From Trichomonas vaginalis G3 (lineage: Eukaryota; Parabasalia; Trichomonadida; Trichomonadidae), in contig NC_067207.1 in NCBI RefSeq assembly GCF_026262505.1, positions 10,632,082 to 10,696,081 of the forward strand: a DNA stretch of 64,000 nucleotides. The letters run 5' to 3'. Positions 51,301 to 61,204 of the stretch are shown piece after piece (within the stretch, counting starts at the first letter, position 1; every line of letters begins with the position of its first letter). The notes beneath the pieces were generated by a model. That model made no database searches, was not told the DNA's origin, and saw only the letters and a list, made by a program, of their open reading frames with translations. A program made the position numbers and the translations under genes.

Positions 51301-52740
51301 ACTTGCGAGCGTTTGTTTGGATATTTCTCGTGATATTGCTTGACATCCTTCATTTGACGACTCTTGGATTGAAGTCAAAAGTTGATATAAAATTGCCGCC
51401 TGCAAAAAACTGGGATTTTGCTTAGACAAGAAAGAATCTATCAATGTCTTCAAGTATCCTATGTTATCAGGTATAAGAAATGCCATATAAAGCATCTGAA
51501 ACTGCAAATCTGGAAAAGTATGAATTACGTATTTCAACAAAGAACAGTCCGCAAAGCAATCCAAGCTCCAGTAGCAAGCAGTTCTTACGGCCATGAGTGC
51601 GATCTTCGATGTTTTGAAGTCCATCTCCGAATAAATGTCCGAAAACATTTCTTCTTCTGCTTTTGTTCCTTGTTTCGGCATAACTTCCGGTTTATCAACA
51701 CTTTTCAGTTTCTTTAGAAGTGTCTTAGATATATGCATGCATCGAATCTTCAATCCTATGTAGCAAAATAGAGGAATAAGTAGCCAAATCGAAATTATTC
51801 CGGCAAATGGGATAAGTCCGGGCTTAAATGACAAAATTATGAGAACAATCATGTATATATCGAAGGTAAGGAACATGCAGCTGACAAATTGATAAGCGCT
51901 GAAGCGAATATAATAAATTTTATCTATATGAAGAAAAACTAATGTAATTAATATGACGAATCGGACGATTAATAATATACTGATCAATAATTTCTTTGCT
52001 GTACTTTCTAATTCGATGATTAAAAATCCTATTACGATAATTACATCAAAAAACACACTTTCCCATGTATTTGGTGCCCATATTGCTATGAGATTCGATA
52101 TATTTGGTGATGGTGATGATCCTGTTGCAAATGCGCACAATCTTACCATAAAAATCATTAATCCAAGGACAACAAGAGCAATTGCTGATACAAAGAAGGT
52201 TCCAACCGATGGTTCATCAAATATAGCGCGTAAAAAGTTGGCTGTAACTGTAATAAAACAACTTCTAAATAATGGATAAATTAAAAAGCTGTAAATGAAG
52301 AAGTAATTAAGTTGTTTGACTGTATTTTTCTGTGCTTTAAGCATAAATACTATTACTATGAACAAAATAAAGTGCGCAATTGTACAAATTGCTGCAACTG
52401 CAAAAACAATGAATTCTGCTAATTCACTTGTATTGTTTGGTACATATCGTATCACGATTGTTAAGACTTGAAGAAATATTTTCAGATTTTCGTCGTCTGT
52501 TTGCCAAATATATGAATTGTAAGGTTCTAAAGCGGCCGCCCAAACTTGAATGAACGTGAAAAACAATGATATATAGAAAAGCCAGGGAGTGCTAGTGACA
52601 GATCTGTTCAGCAAGTGGAAAAAAGTAAACAATGCATGAGTTTTCGGCCCTAAAGTGTAACTTGACGAAAGTTCATATGCAACCCCGTTTCCTTCTTTGC
52701 GAGACGATTGGATGTGAACGCATCGAATCTCTCCCCAGGG
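48307..52740 (-). pseudogene. Large membrane receptor with PAS and degenerate nucleotide-cyclase domain, interrupted by two in-frame stops
   Basis: One reading frame of about 1,478 codons is continuous from 52740 to 48307 except for a TGA at 49528..49530 and a TAG at 48562..48564. The first part has about eight N-terminal membrane segments, a helical middle, and further membrane segments (FIFITVFLAFLFIICAIVLA; VWIILTSVTFTLLIGA). After the TGA comes another (IFFLFVGIVALVAFVFL), then a PAS domain (HAIFEEDRSLLFANQSFYSLIGAP) and cyclase-like sequence (MSVFAISYAS, FPNIIKLMNE, ALPVLEVFGSEYRV). Trichomonads have large families of such receptors ending in an adenylate/guanylate cyclase. The metal-binding aspartates expected of an active cyclase are not evident. 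No ATG lies near the 5' end of the frame (first at about residue 97 after the TTG at 52632). A pseudogene is most likely; read-through or sequence error are alternatives. Confidence 0.75.
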
Positions 52741-53805
52741 TTAATCATAATTTTTCGTACAAGTTCTTTGAAATTTTACCTTTCTTTCAAAACCAATATT
52801 TTGGAAAATGGTTATAGATTGTGTCATTGAACCTTTTCGATCAAGGAGTTTTGAATGTCAAACAACAGTTTTGTTTTTTCACGTTTTTTTGAAACGGTTA
52901 TTTTTCATTCTATTGGAGAAAAATATTATTCTACAATACACAAATATGAGAATAACTAGCATATAAAAATTCTCACAAAAATTGAAAAGATAGCTTTATC
53001 AAAAATTTACACGTTTATTCCTGCGACAATAGAAAACTATTTGATGATGTGTTTCATATGAAGTATGGGAAAAGAAATATATTGCTTTAATTTCCCAGGA
53101 AAAATGGAAATTTTTTCATTTTCGAAGATCAATTTGATTCCATTGTTCTAAATGTAATTGAGGGTTTCAAATTAAGTGGGGTATTTATGAATATTTATTA
53201 ACGAAAACCAGTAACATTTCTTTTAAATTTTCATTGTATAAGATATATTGATTTTTATTGAAAGTTTTTAAGGATTATTCTATCTTAACTGAAGAAAAAT
53301 AGTAATGTTACATCGTTGCTACACTATATTGAGATAAATATGCAGGAATGAAAATGAAAAAACCAACAAGTCAATCATTTAATGTATTCTTTTATCTTTG
53401 AAAGGAATTAGATGGGATAAATTCATCTCAATTTGATATAATGCAGTATTGATCAATGTCTGTTCTGTTCTTAAGAACCATTTTCGAATGATTTAATGGT
53501 TGAAATTGTGTATCATTTGCCTGTAGTGACTTGTCTGTTATCCATTTATGAGTGAAATAAAGCGAAATAATTTTTCTTGTTGCTGCAAAATAAAGTGTTG
53601 TTTGTCCATCAAATTCTGAATGGAAATATTATCAGTATAGCAAAATGCATAACTAATTGGTTGCCACAAAATATAGCCTAAATGTATCAGGTATTACATA
53701 ATCTCATAAGAAAAATAGAAATAGATTCAAACGAAAAATAAAATTTACAAATAAAAAACATAATATTATCTATTAAACAATAGATTGTATACATAAATAA
53801 CATGG
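52741..53805. other. Intergenic stretch with an ankyrin-like remnant
   Basis: AT-rich. Apart from the remnant at 53428..53617 no gene is seen. TTAATCATAA at 52741 marks the end of the frame of the neighbouring receptor gene. Confidence 0.5.
53428..53617 (-). pseudogene. Ankyrin-repeat-like gene remnant
   Basis: The minus strand reads EFDGQTTLYFAATRKIISLY..., which resembles the DGxTxLHxAA core of an ankyrin repeat, and runs 63 codons to a stop at 53428. There is no start codon and no second repeat upstream in the same frame. Ankyrin genes are very numerous in trichomonads, so a decayed copy is plausible. Confidence 0.35.
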
Positions 53806-56800
53806 TTAATAAGGTGTATCTGGAATAGTTAAGTTCATAGACGAAAAAGCTTTCGTCAGCTGCGAAATTTTTCTCTTCAAATTCTTAATTTCTCTATCAG
53901 TTGTTGATATTTCGTCATTAACTTTGTTCTTTTCTTTTTGTATTGATTCCAACTCTTCAGGAACAATTAATTCAGTCAATTGTTCAAGTTCAAACTTTTC
54001 TTTGACTTCCTGCATCAATTTTCTCAAATTTTTGCTCATTTCAGCGATTTCTTCTCTTATCTGTGCTGATTCTTTAGATCTCTCTTCTTCTCCTGTCTTC
54101 ATCTGTGACAAGACCTCATTTTCTATCGTCAAACCTTTCAATTTATTTTGTAAAATTTGTTCGTTATTTTTAATAATTTCCAAATTTTTGATGAGTTTGA
54201 GACCATCAGGTTTTCCTCTTCTTTGTGCTTCAGAGAGTTGTTTGTTCTTCTCGTCGATGAAATACCTCAAATCTTCTACTTTTCCTCTGGTTAATCTGTC
54301 AATATCTATGAGGTTTTCGATTTGAGAATCCATTTCTTTGACAAGTTTTTTGACTCTTTCTACTTCACTTTCTACATTTAATCTCATTCTTTTCTGTGGG
54401 CTTACTATGTTTGCTCTTTCTCTCATAGGAGGTATAGAGAATTCCAAGTGTTCTATTTTCTGATCCAGTGCTTTTATCTCTTCTTTCTGCGACAAAAGCA
54501 TTTTATTCCTGTTTTCAATTATTTCTTTGCTTGCGATGATTCTCGGACCATTTTCTCTGAGAGAAATGATTTGGTAATTGTTGGATTCAATGATGTTCTG
54601 CTTCTCAGAGATTGACTTGTTATCATAGTCAGTGTTTATACCAATTTCTTTCGTTGGAACTCTGATAGAAAACAAAAAACTGTCGATGTTTTTGTTTTCT
54701 CTCAATTTCTTCTTGTATTCGAAATCTAAAAGTTTGTAATGAGCATCAAGGTCTTCTAGATCTTCATCCAAGGCTTGGTTGGCTGCTATATCATCGTTAA
54801 TCTGCATTTTCAGTTTGGTATTTAATAATTTTCTCGACATAACTTTTCTCATGAGTATTTTCTGGAATAAATCATCTTCATTCATTTTCTTATTGTTGTT
54901 ATTTTCTTGTATCAAATTTTCTTGATTTAAGTTTTCTGGTTGAGAATCTGTATAATCAGAGTATTCTTTCTTGGCTTGCAATGCCATTTCTGGTATGAAA
55001 TCTTGTGGTTTCAAATATTCTGAGGTCTTTTCAATTCGAATTCCTTCTTGTAATGAAGGTGCTTTTAATTTCTTGAAAATTTTAACTTTGGGAAGATAAT
55101 TTGGATCTTGTTTTAACTTCTCTTTGTCTTCTTTTGAGAGATGGACTCTGTTTTTGAGGATTTTTATGCCGGATTCTCTCATTAATTTAATATTCGGTCT
55201 TTCCTTTCGAATTGCTATTCTAGGATGGTTCATTTTCTTCGTGAGTTTCTGATACCTCGTATAATCATCATCATTTTCATCATCTGTGATGTAATAATAC
55301 GCATAATAATCAGAATACTCAAATTCATCATTGTCATCATAATATTCATATTCTGAATGATTATTTCTGTTGTTTTCTTCATCATTATTTAGATCTTTTG
55401 AAAGAATTGATGATTTATGTCTTCTGTGTGAGTGTTTGTCTTTCTTTGATGCTTCTTCATTGTTAATTGAGTCAATTTTATTTTCATATTGAGAATTATT
55501 GATTTTTTCATTGTTTTGTGTGTTTTCATTTATTGAATTATTGTTTTTCTCAATATTTTCTATGTTTTTGGCTTGATTTTCTTTCATCAAAATTGAATTT
55601 GCTTCAATTTCATGATTAACATCAATATTATCTATTGGTGTTGTTATGTGTTCATCATTAACAAGTTTATAAGCGTTGTTTGTCTTCTGTTGACTTGAAT
55701 CATCTTTATCACTCTTTTTGAAGTCAGAATTACTGATTGTTTGGTCCTGATATATATTCTTCATAGACTTATGTGTCTTGTTACTATCATGAGAGTCTTC
55801 ATCGATCTGTTCTTTGAACTCATTTTCAAATCTTTTTCCGCCAGGAGCAGTCATTGCTTGTCTATACATCACGTGAGTCTTCTTATGTCTGTGTGGTGTC
55901 AATACGAAGTCATTGAACCCTGTAGTGGTCGACATAGAGAAACTTTCCCCGATGTAAATATCATCACTCAAACTTTGACTGTTGTAATCATAATAATCGT
56001 TATCGTCGTAATAATCGTCATCGTAATTTTTGGCGAAATACGCTGAAGGGAAGTCATCTTGTGTATCTGAGTCAGTGATGACGTTGTATCTTTTTTTCCT
56101 GCGCTTCTTGTGTTCGCCGTATTCATCTGTGAATGATTCAAATTCGTCGACATCGAAATTGTTTGGCATTTTCAATCTGAGTGGTTTTGGAGGAGGCGAA
56201 ACAGGAGAAACACTGCCTGATTCACCGTAGATGAGAACGTATTGACCGTCATCGCAGATAACTGTTTGCTGCTGTTTGTGGCGTTTTCCTTTTCGACTCT
56301 TTTTGTTGTCATCTTTCATATCAAATGACTTTGAAACAGGAATGTGAATGTTTGTCATTGATTTTGATCTTCTCCTTCTTCTTTGTGTTGTTTTGACTTC
56401 TTCTTCTCTGTTTTCTTCCTCTGTGACAATGTTTATTTTCTCTTTGTTTTCTACATCTAATGATTTGTTTCTCTTGTTTGAACTACGGCGTTCTTCTTCA
56501 ATTTCTTTGTTTTCTTTAGAATTGTTGATTATTTTCTCTTCTTTATTCAATGATTTTTCATCATGTTTGTTGTTATTAATTGATTTATTGTCTTTAGATG
56601 ATTTTGATATTTGTTCTTCTGCTAAAATTGAAGATTTGATATTTTCTTCTTTGAGATTGTCAACTGATTTAGATTGATATGAAGATTTATTGTTTCTATT
56701 TTCTTCTTCAACAATTGATTTCTCTTCTTTAGAATTGTTGATTGAATTATCTTTAGATTTAGAGATTCTTTCTTCTTCTTTTAGTACATTTACAGACTTG

Positions 56801-59800
56801 GAATTCTCTTTATCTTTGATTTCTTGAATTGATTCTATTTGCTTTGAAGATTTATTGTTTTCTTCATTAAATGAATTTATCTCTTTAGAGTTGTTAATTG
56901 ATTTGTTTTCTTCGTCAATTGATTTATGTTCTTTTGTTGATTTCTCTTCTTCTTTGAGTTTTTGATTTGAAAATTTGTTTGATTTTTGTTCTTCAATCAA
57001 AGATTTTTCATTATGTTTGTTGTTTACTTCTTCAATTGATTTAGAGTTGTTGATTAATTTCTCTTTTTCATCATTATTACTGATTGATTTTGTATTTTCT
57101 TTGGAAGATTTAGAGATTTCTTCTTTAGATTTAGAAATTTGTTCATCTGATAAAATTGATTTTTCATCTTCTTTGAGTTCTTTTGATTTGGAATTCTCTT
57201 CTTTGATGTTTTGAACTGATTCTGTTTGATTTGAATATTTGTTTTCTTCATCAATGGATTCATTTTTGTTATTGATTGACTTGTTTTCTTCTTTAGATTT
57301 AGAAATTTGTTCTTCTAATTTTTCTTTATCTTTGACATTTTTAACTGAAGAATTATTTTCTTTGATTGACTTTTCTTTATCAACAATTGATTTCTCGTTT
57401 TCTTTGATATCTTTTGTAACTTTTTCTTCTTTGTTATTGATATCAGTTAATTTGTTTTCTTCTTTTGATTTATCTTTATGTGAAACAACAACAATTCCAA
57501 CAATATTGTTTTCATCAATTGATTTATTATTGGAATTGATTTGATTTTCATCAACTGATTTGTTTTTAACTTGTTTGTCTTCAATTGATTTAGCAATTGT
57601 TTCTTCTCTGTGATTATCAATTGATTTCTCTTCATTGTTGAGTTTGTTGTTTGATTCTTCAACTGATTTAGATATTTCTTCTTCATTTGTTGATTTCTTT
57701 GTGTTTTCATTTAATTCATTCAGTTCTTTGTTGATTTCGTCATTTCTTTCATCAACAGATTTAGATTGATTTGATCCTTTGATTGATGACTTTGATTCAT
57801 CATTGAGTTTGTTTTCTTCAACAGAATTTTGTTCATTCTTAGACAACAAATCTTTTTGTTTATTGATACTTTCTTCTTTAACTGACTTTGAAACATCTTT
57901 TTCTACTTCATTAACAATTGATTCATTTCTATTATTTGATTTGTTAATTTCTTGAGATTCAACAACTTTTTCATTTAATTTGTTGTTAGAAATATCATTC
58001 TCTTTTTTGTTGACGGAATTAGAGATATCTTCTTCTTGTGATTTCTTTTCAACTGATTTAGTTGAATTCTTTTCTTTTTCTACTAAATTGGAATCAACTG
58101 ATTTATTTGAAATATCTTTTTCTTCTTTATTAATAACAGACTCATTAACTTCTTTAGAATCAATACTTTCTTTCTGTTGTAACTTGTCGTCTGAAGATTG
58201 ATTTGTTATGACATTTTCTTCTTTGTTGACTGAATTAGAGATTTCATTCTCTCGTAATTTCTTATCAACTGATTTAGTTGAATTCTCTTCTTTCTTTACT
58301 GAATTGGAATCAACTGATTTGTTAGAAATATCTTTTTCTTCTTTATTAACAACAGATTCGTTAACTTCTTCAGAATCAATGCTTTCTTTCTTTTGTAACT
58401 TGTTATTTGAAGGTTTCTCTTCTTTATTGACTGAATTAGAAATTTCATTCTTTTGTAATTTCTTATCAACTGATTTGTTTGATTTCTCTTCTTTATTGAT
58501 TTCATTCTCTTCTAAAGTTTTTTCTACCGATTTATTAGAAATATCATTCTCTTCTTGATTAACTGATTTAGAGATTTCTTTATCATGTGATTTTGACTCA
58601 ATATTCTCTGTTAATTTGTTTGAAATAGAACTCTTTTCTTTGTTTGATAAAGAAGAAATTTCTTTCTCATTTGATTTCATTGATTCATTTTCTTCTCTAT
58701 TATCAATGATGTTTGAATTATCTTTGTTAGAAGAGACTAATTCTTGTGTTCTGTTAATTGATTTATATGTTTCATTTTCTTCTTTGTTGTTAACCAATAA
58801 ATCATTTTGTTTGTTAGAAATTCTTTCATCATTTATTAATTTGTTGGAATCTTTTCTTGTTTGATGATTTGCAACTAATAAAATAGCATCATAATCACCA
58901 CGAGCTAAATCAGTACTATCTGTAGAAATGGTTGAATATTTCTTTTGATTTGATTTAGATGAAATTTGTTCATTTTCAATCATTTCTTTGTTATTTTCAA
59001 GATAATTTTGAATTTCTTCTGATAACTTCTGATTTTCTTCAATTTGTTTATCATTAATTGATTCATTATTATTTAAATCTGTTGTATTCTTTGTAATTAA
59101 TGAGTTATCAACAGATTTTTCACCAGAAACTGATGATTTGTTATCGAAATAAACGAAATTTCCAGATAAAATAGATTCAGAAGTTTGTATTGAGTTGTTT
59201 CTATATAATTCTTTGTTATTTCTTCTTGGAGAAATAATTGTTGAATCAGTAGAATGTTCCTTGAGAATTCTCTGTGTTTTTTCATCATTTTTATCATGAA
59301 TAACAGTGATAATCACTCCATTTTCTGTAACAACAAATGATTTAACTGTGTCTCTTTCGTTGTTATTTGTTTTCTCAAGAGATTCAAGTTGTTTCTCAAT
59401 TGCAAGAGCTGCTTTTGATTTAAGTTTTCCACTACTTGTGAATTTGGAACTTAAATTCGGTGTATCTTCATCATCCACTTGATCTAAGTTGATTTTTTCT
59501 GATGATTTGTTGTTTTCTTGTTTCTTCTGATTTCTATAGACAATTTTATTTGTTTGATTGATATAGTCTTCAAATGGATTGGAGTATCTCTGGTTCTTGT
59601 GTTCTATATCTCTATTCTGTTTAACGAAGAAGCTTTGTGTATCAATTTTTTCATTTTCTTCTTGATTTGGAATTGTATTTTCAAATTGTTCACTTTTTGG
59701 ATTATAAACAACGAATTCGGCCAAATCCAAAGGTGTTTCATCAAGTTCGTTGTCTTGCATGTCTTTTTGGATCGAATTAAATTCGTCTTCAATATTATCA

Positions 59801-61086
59801 GAAAATTTCTTCTTCGCGTAATACCTACGAGGACTTCTTTTGATTGTAGGTGGTTTAGTGACTGCCCCGTTTGGATCTTCTGGAACTGGCTTGAGATCTG
59901 GTAATTTCTTCAATCTTGGAGAGTGAATTGAAGTTCTGTTGCCATAATGAGATGGAGGCATTGGTGCAAAGCTGACTGACTTGTTTTTGTTCGTTTGTTC
60001 AATGTATTCATTTCGGAATTTGACAAGATTTGAGAATCCTGTTGGTTTTGGTATTTCATCTTCATTGTTCTTATCTTCTATGGCTTTTTCTTCTTCTTTC
60101 TTTGTATTTTCTTCTGTTTTGAACAAATTATTATATCCAGAATTAATTCTTGAGTTTTGGAAGGCTGGATACTTGGCAAATACAAGATCATTCATTTGGT
60201 CTGTCTCTTTGTTCGTATTTGATTGGTTTTCAACTGATTTTGTATTAATAATTATTTTTGATGGACTTCCATTAGGTCTTGACTGTACATGTGGCGATAG
60301 AACCCTTGCGTGATTGAAAATAGCATCCATTTCTCCAAAAATTGGCAAAACTTTTTGAACTTTATTATCGTATTCTTGAAACATCTCTTCGTGAAGGTTG
60401 GAACGATCATCTGTTTCATTGAGGACCGAGCCACGCTGCGAATAAGATGATTTTATCTTTCTTTTGAATGAAGTCAAGTACAACATAAACTTATTACTGA
60501 TTTTGATATGTGAGTTCTTAATAATTCCTATCAGCCTAAAAGATTCCATGGTCAATTCTTTGTTCATCGAGATTAATTCCTTTGATAATGAATTCATGTT
60601 GCGAATGTTAACAATATAAGTGCCTTCTTCTTGTATCTTCTTAGAGTAGTTTTGAGTGTTGTTTTCCAAAGTATTGATCTCTTGAGAAATTTGATTAATT
60701 TCTGAATTTAAATTGAATAGAGCTTGTTGTCTGGTTTCTGGAGCTAGCCGATATCTTAGTTTTCTGAGGTAGTGTCTTGCATTTCTATGTTCATGCCTTA
60801 GTCGCTCGTATTTCGGTCGATATTTACTGATTTTATTTTGCAAATGTTGAAGTAAAAGCTCGCTTTCTTGAATGCTTCGAGATATTTCGTTGTTTTTATT
60901 CTCAATTGCGTTGTGTTGCGTAATTAATTGCTCATGAATCTCAAAATTTTCTTGTTGTTGTTTGACTGTATTAACCAAATCACCTGCATAGCGCGGGGAC
61001 TTAGGATAGTCGCGTACTAAACGTGGTTTTGTGATCCGTGGGCCTACAGTTTGCAAAATTTGAAGATTTAAAAAAAATCTTTTCAA
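53806..61086 (-). CDS. Giant K/E/N/S-rich coiled-coil protein (about 2,430 residues)
   Basis: Open for 2,426 codons. Residues about 35 to 180 form a coiled coil (NTVKQQQENFEIHEQLITQHN, EINQISQEINTLENN). About 500 to 1520 is low-complexity, built from repeated lysine/glutamate/asparagine/serine units (NKEEKDISNKSVD type). There is an acidic, tyrosine-rich patch (YEYYDDNDEFEYSDYYAYYY) near 1870, and a second long coiled coil at about 2090 to 2400 (VESEVERVKKLVKEMDSQIE, LSEAQRRGKPDGLKLIKN). This suggests a cytoskeletal or scaffold protein; no known family is recognised. The frame has no ATG for the first ~160 residues. An ATG at 61123 reads in another frame that differs from the main one only across a run of eight T (minus strand, near 61070..61077). 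So either that run is mis-sized, or start is non-AUG, or the gene is damaged. Confidence 0.8.
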   Translation of the reverse strand: MKRFFLNLQILQTVGPRITKPRLVRDYPKSPRYAGDLVNTVKQQQENFEIHEQLITQHNAIENKNNEISRSIQESELLLQHLQNKISKYRPKYERLRHEHRNARHYLRKLRYRLAPETRQQALFNLNSEINQISQEINTLENNTQNYSKKIQEEGTYIVNIRNMNSLSKELISMNKELTMESFRLIGIIKNSHIKISNKFMLYLTSFKRKIKSSYSQRGSVLNETDDRSNLHEEMFQEYDNKVQKVLPIFGEMDAIFNHARVLSPHVQSRPNGSPSKIIINTKSVENQSNTNKETDQMNDLVFAKYPAFQNSRINSGYNNLFKTEENTKKEEEKAIEDKNNEDEIPKPTGFSNLVKFRNEYIEQTNKNKSVSFAPMPPSHYGNRTSIHSPRLKKLPDLKPVPEDPNGAVTKPPTIKRSPRRYYAKKKFSDNIEDEFNSIQKDMQDNELDETPLDLAEFVVYNPKSEQFENTIPNQEENEKIDTQSFFVKQNRDIEHKNQRYSNPFEDYINQTNKIVYRNQKKQENNKSSEKINLDQVDDEDTPNLSSKFTSSGKLKSKAALAIEKQLESLEKTNNNERDTVKSFVVTENGVIITVIHDKNDEKTQRILKEHSTDSTIISPRRNNKELYRNNSIQTSESILSGNFVYFDNKSSVSGEKSVDNSLITKNTTDLNNNESINDKQIEENQKLSEEIQNYLENNKEMIENEQISSKSNQKKYSTISTDSTDLARGDYDAILLVANHQTRKDSNKLINDERISNKQNDLLVNNKEENETYKSINRTQELVSSNKDNSNIIDNREENESMKSNEKEISSLSNKEKSSISNKLTENIESKSHDKEISKSVNQEENDISNKSVEKTLEENEINKEEKSNKSVDKKLQKNEISNSVNKEEKPSNNKLQKKESIDSEEVNESVVNKEEKDISNKSVDSNSVKKEENSTKSVDKKLRENEISNSVNKEENVITNQSSDDKLQQKESIDSKEVNESVINKEEKDISNKSVDSNLVEKEKNSTKSVEKKSQEEDISNSVNKKENDISNNKLNEKVVESQEINKSNNRNESIVNEVEKDVSKSVKEESINKQKDLLSKNEQNSVEENKLNDESKSSIKGSNQSKSVDERNDEINKELNELNENTKKSTNEEEISKSVEESNNKLNNEEKSIDNHREETIAKSIEDKQVKNKSVDENQINSNNKSIDENNIVGIVVVSHKDKSKEENKLTDINNKEEKVTKDIKENEKSIVDKEKSIKENNSSVKNVKDKEKLEEQISKSKEENKSINNKNESIDEENKYSNQTESVQNIKEENSKSKELKEDEKSILSDEQISKSKEEISKSSKENTKSISNNDEKEKLINNSKSIEEVNNKHNEKSLIEEQKSNKFSNQKLKEEEKSTKEHKSIDEENKSINNSKEINSFNEENNKSSKQIESIQEIKDKENSKSVNVLKEEERISKSKDNSINNSKEEKSIVEEENRNNKSSYQSKSVDNLKEENIKSSILAEEQISKSSKDNKSINNNKHDEKSLNKEEKIINNSKENKEIEEERRSSNKRNKSLDVENKEKINIVTEEENREEEVKTTQRRRRRSKSMTNIHIPVSKSFDMKDDNKKSRKGKRHKQQQTVICDDGQYVLIYGESGSVSPVSPPPKPLRLKMPNNFDVDEFESFTDEYGEHKKRRKKRYNVITDSDTQDDFPSAYFAKNYDDDYYDDNDYYDYNSQSLSDDIYIGESFSMSTTTGFNDFVLTPHRHKKTHVMYRQAMTAPGGKRFENEFKEQIDEDSHDSNKTHKSMKNIYQDQTISNSDFKKSDKDDSSQQKTNNAYKLVNDEHITTPIDNIDVNHEIEANSILMKENQAKNIENIEKNNNSINENTQNNEKINNSQYENKIDSINNEEASKKDKHSHRRHKSSILSKDLNNDEENNRNNHSEYEYYDDNDEFEYSDYYAYYYITDDENDDDYTRYQKLTKKMNHPRIAIRKERPNIKLMRESGIKILKNRVHLSKEDKEKLKQDPNYLPKVKIFKKLKAPSLQEGIRIEKTSEYLKPQDFIPEMALQAKKEYSDYTDSQPENLNQENLIQENNNNKKMNEDDLFQKILMRKVMSRKLLNTKLKMQINDDIAANQALDEDLEDLDAHYKLLDFEYKKKLRENKNIDSFLFSIRVPTKEIGINTDYDNKSISEKQNIIESNNYQIISLRENGPRIIASKEIIENRNKMLLSQKEEIKALDQKIEHLEFSIPPMRERANIVSPQKRMRLNVESEVERVKKLVKEMDSQIENLIDIDRLTRGKVEDLRYFIDEKNKQLSEAQRRGKPDGLKLIKNLEIIKNNEQILQNKLKGLTIENEVLSQMKTGEEERSKESAQIREEIAEMSKNLRKLMQEVKEKFELEQLTELIVPEELESIQKEKNKVNDEISTTDREIKNLKRKISQLTKAFSSMNLTIPDTPY

Positions 61087-61123
61087 AATTTTCTAACGAT
61101 TTTAGTAAAATTTTTGCTCTCAT

Positions 61124-61204
61124 TAAAATAGATAATGTAATTAGATTTTGATAAATTTTTATTTTGTAAACTGATTTTCCTTTTATTGAATTGAATTTGG
61201 AAAC
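61124..61204. promoter_or_regulatory. Short divergent promoter region, host genes
   Basis: About 80 bases lie between the likely start of the coiled-coil gene (-) and the start of the armadillo-like gene (+). The region is AT-rich, with TTTTTATTTTGTAAACTG in the middle. Both genes must be driven from here. Confidence 0.4.

Noticed and set aside
54000-60300. Many 60 to 130-codon frames opposite the coiled-coil gene
   Set aside because: All are antisense or shifted readings of the low-complexity lysine/glutamate/asparagine/serine region.
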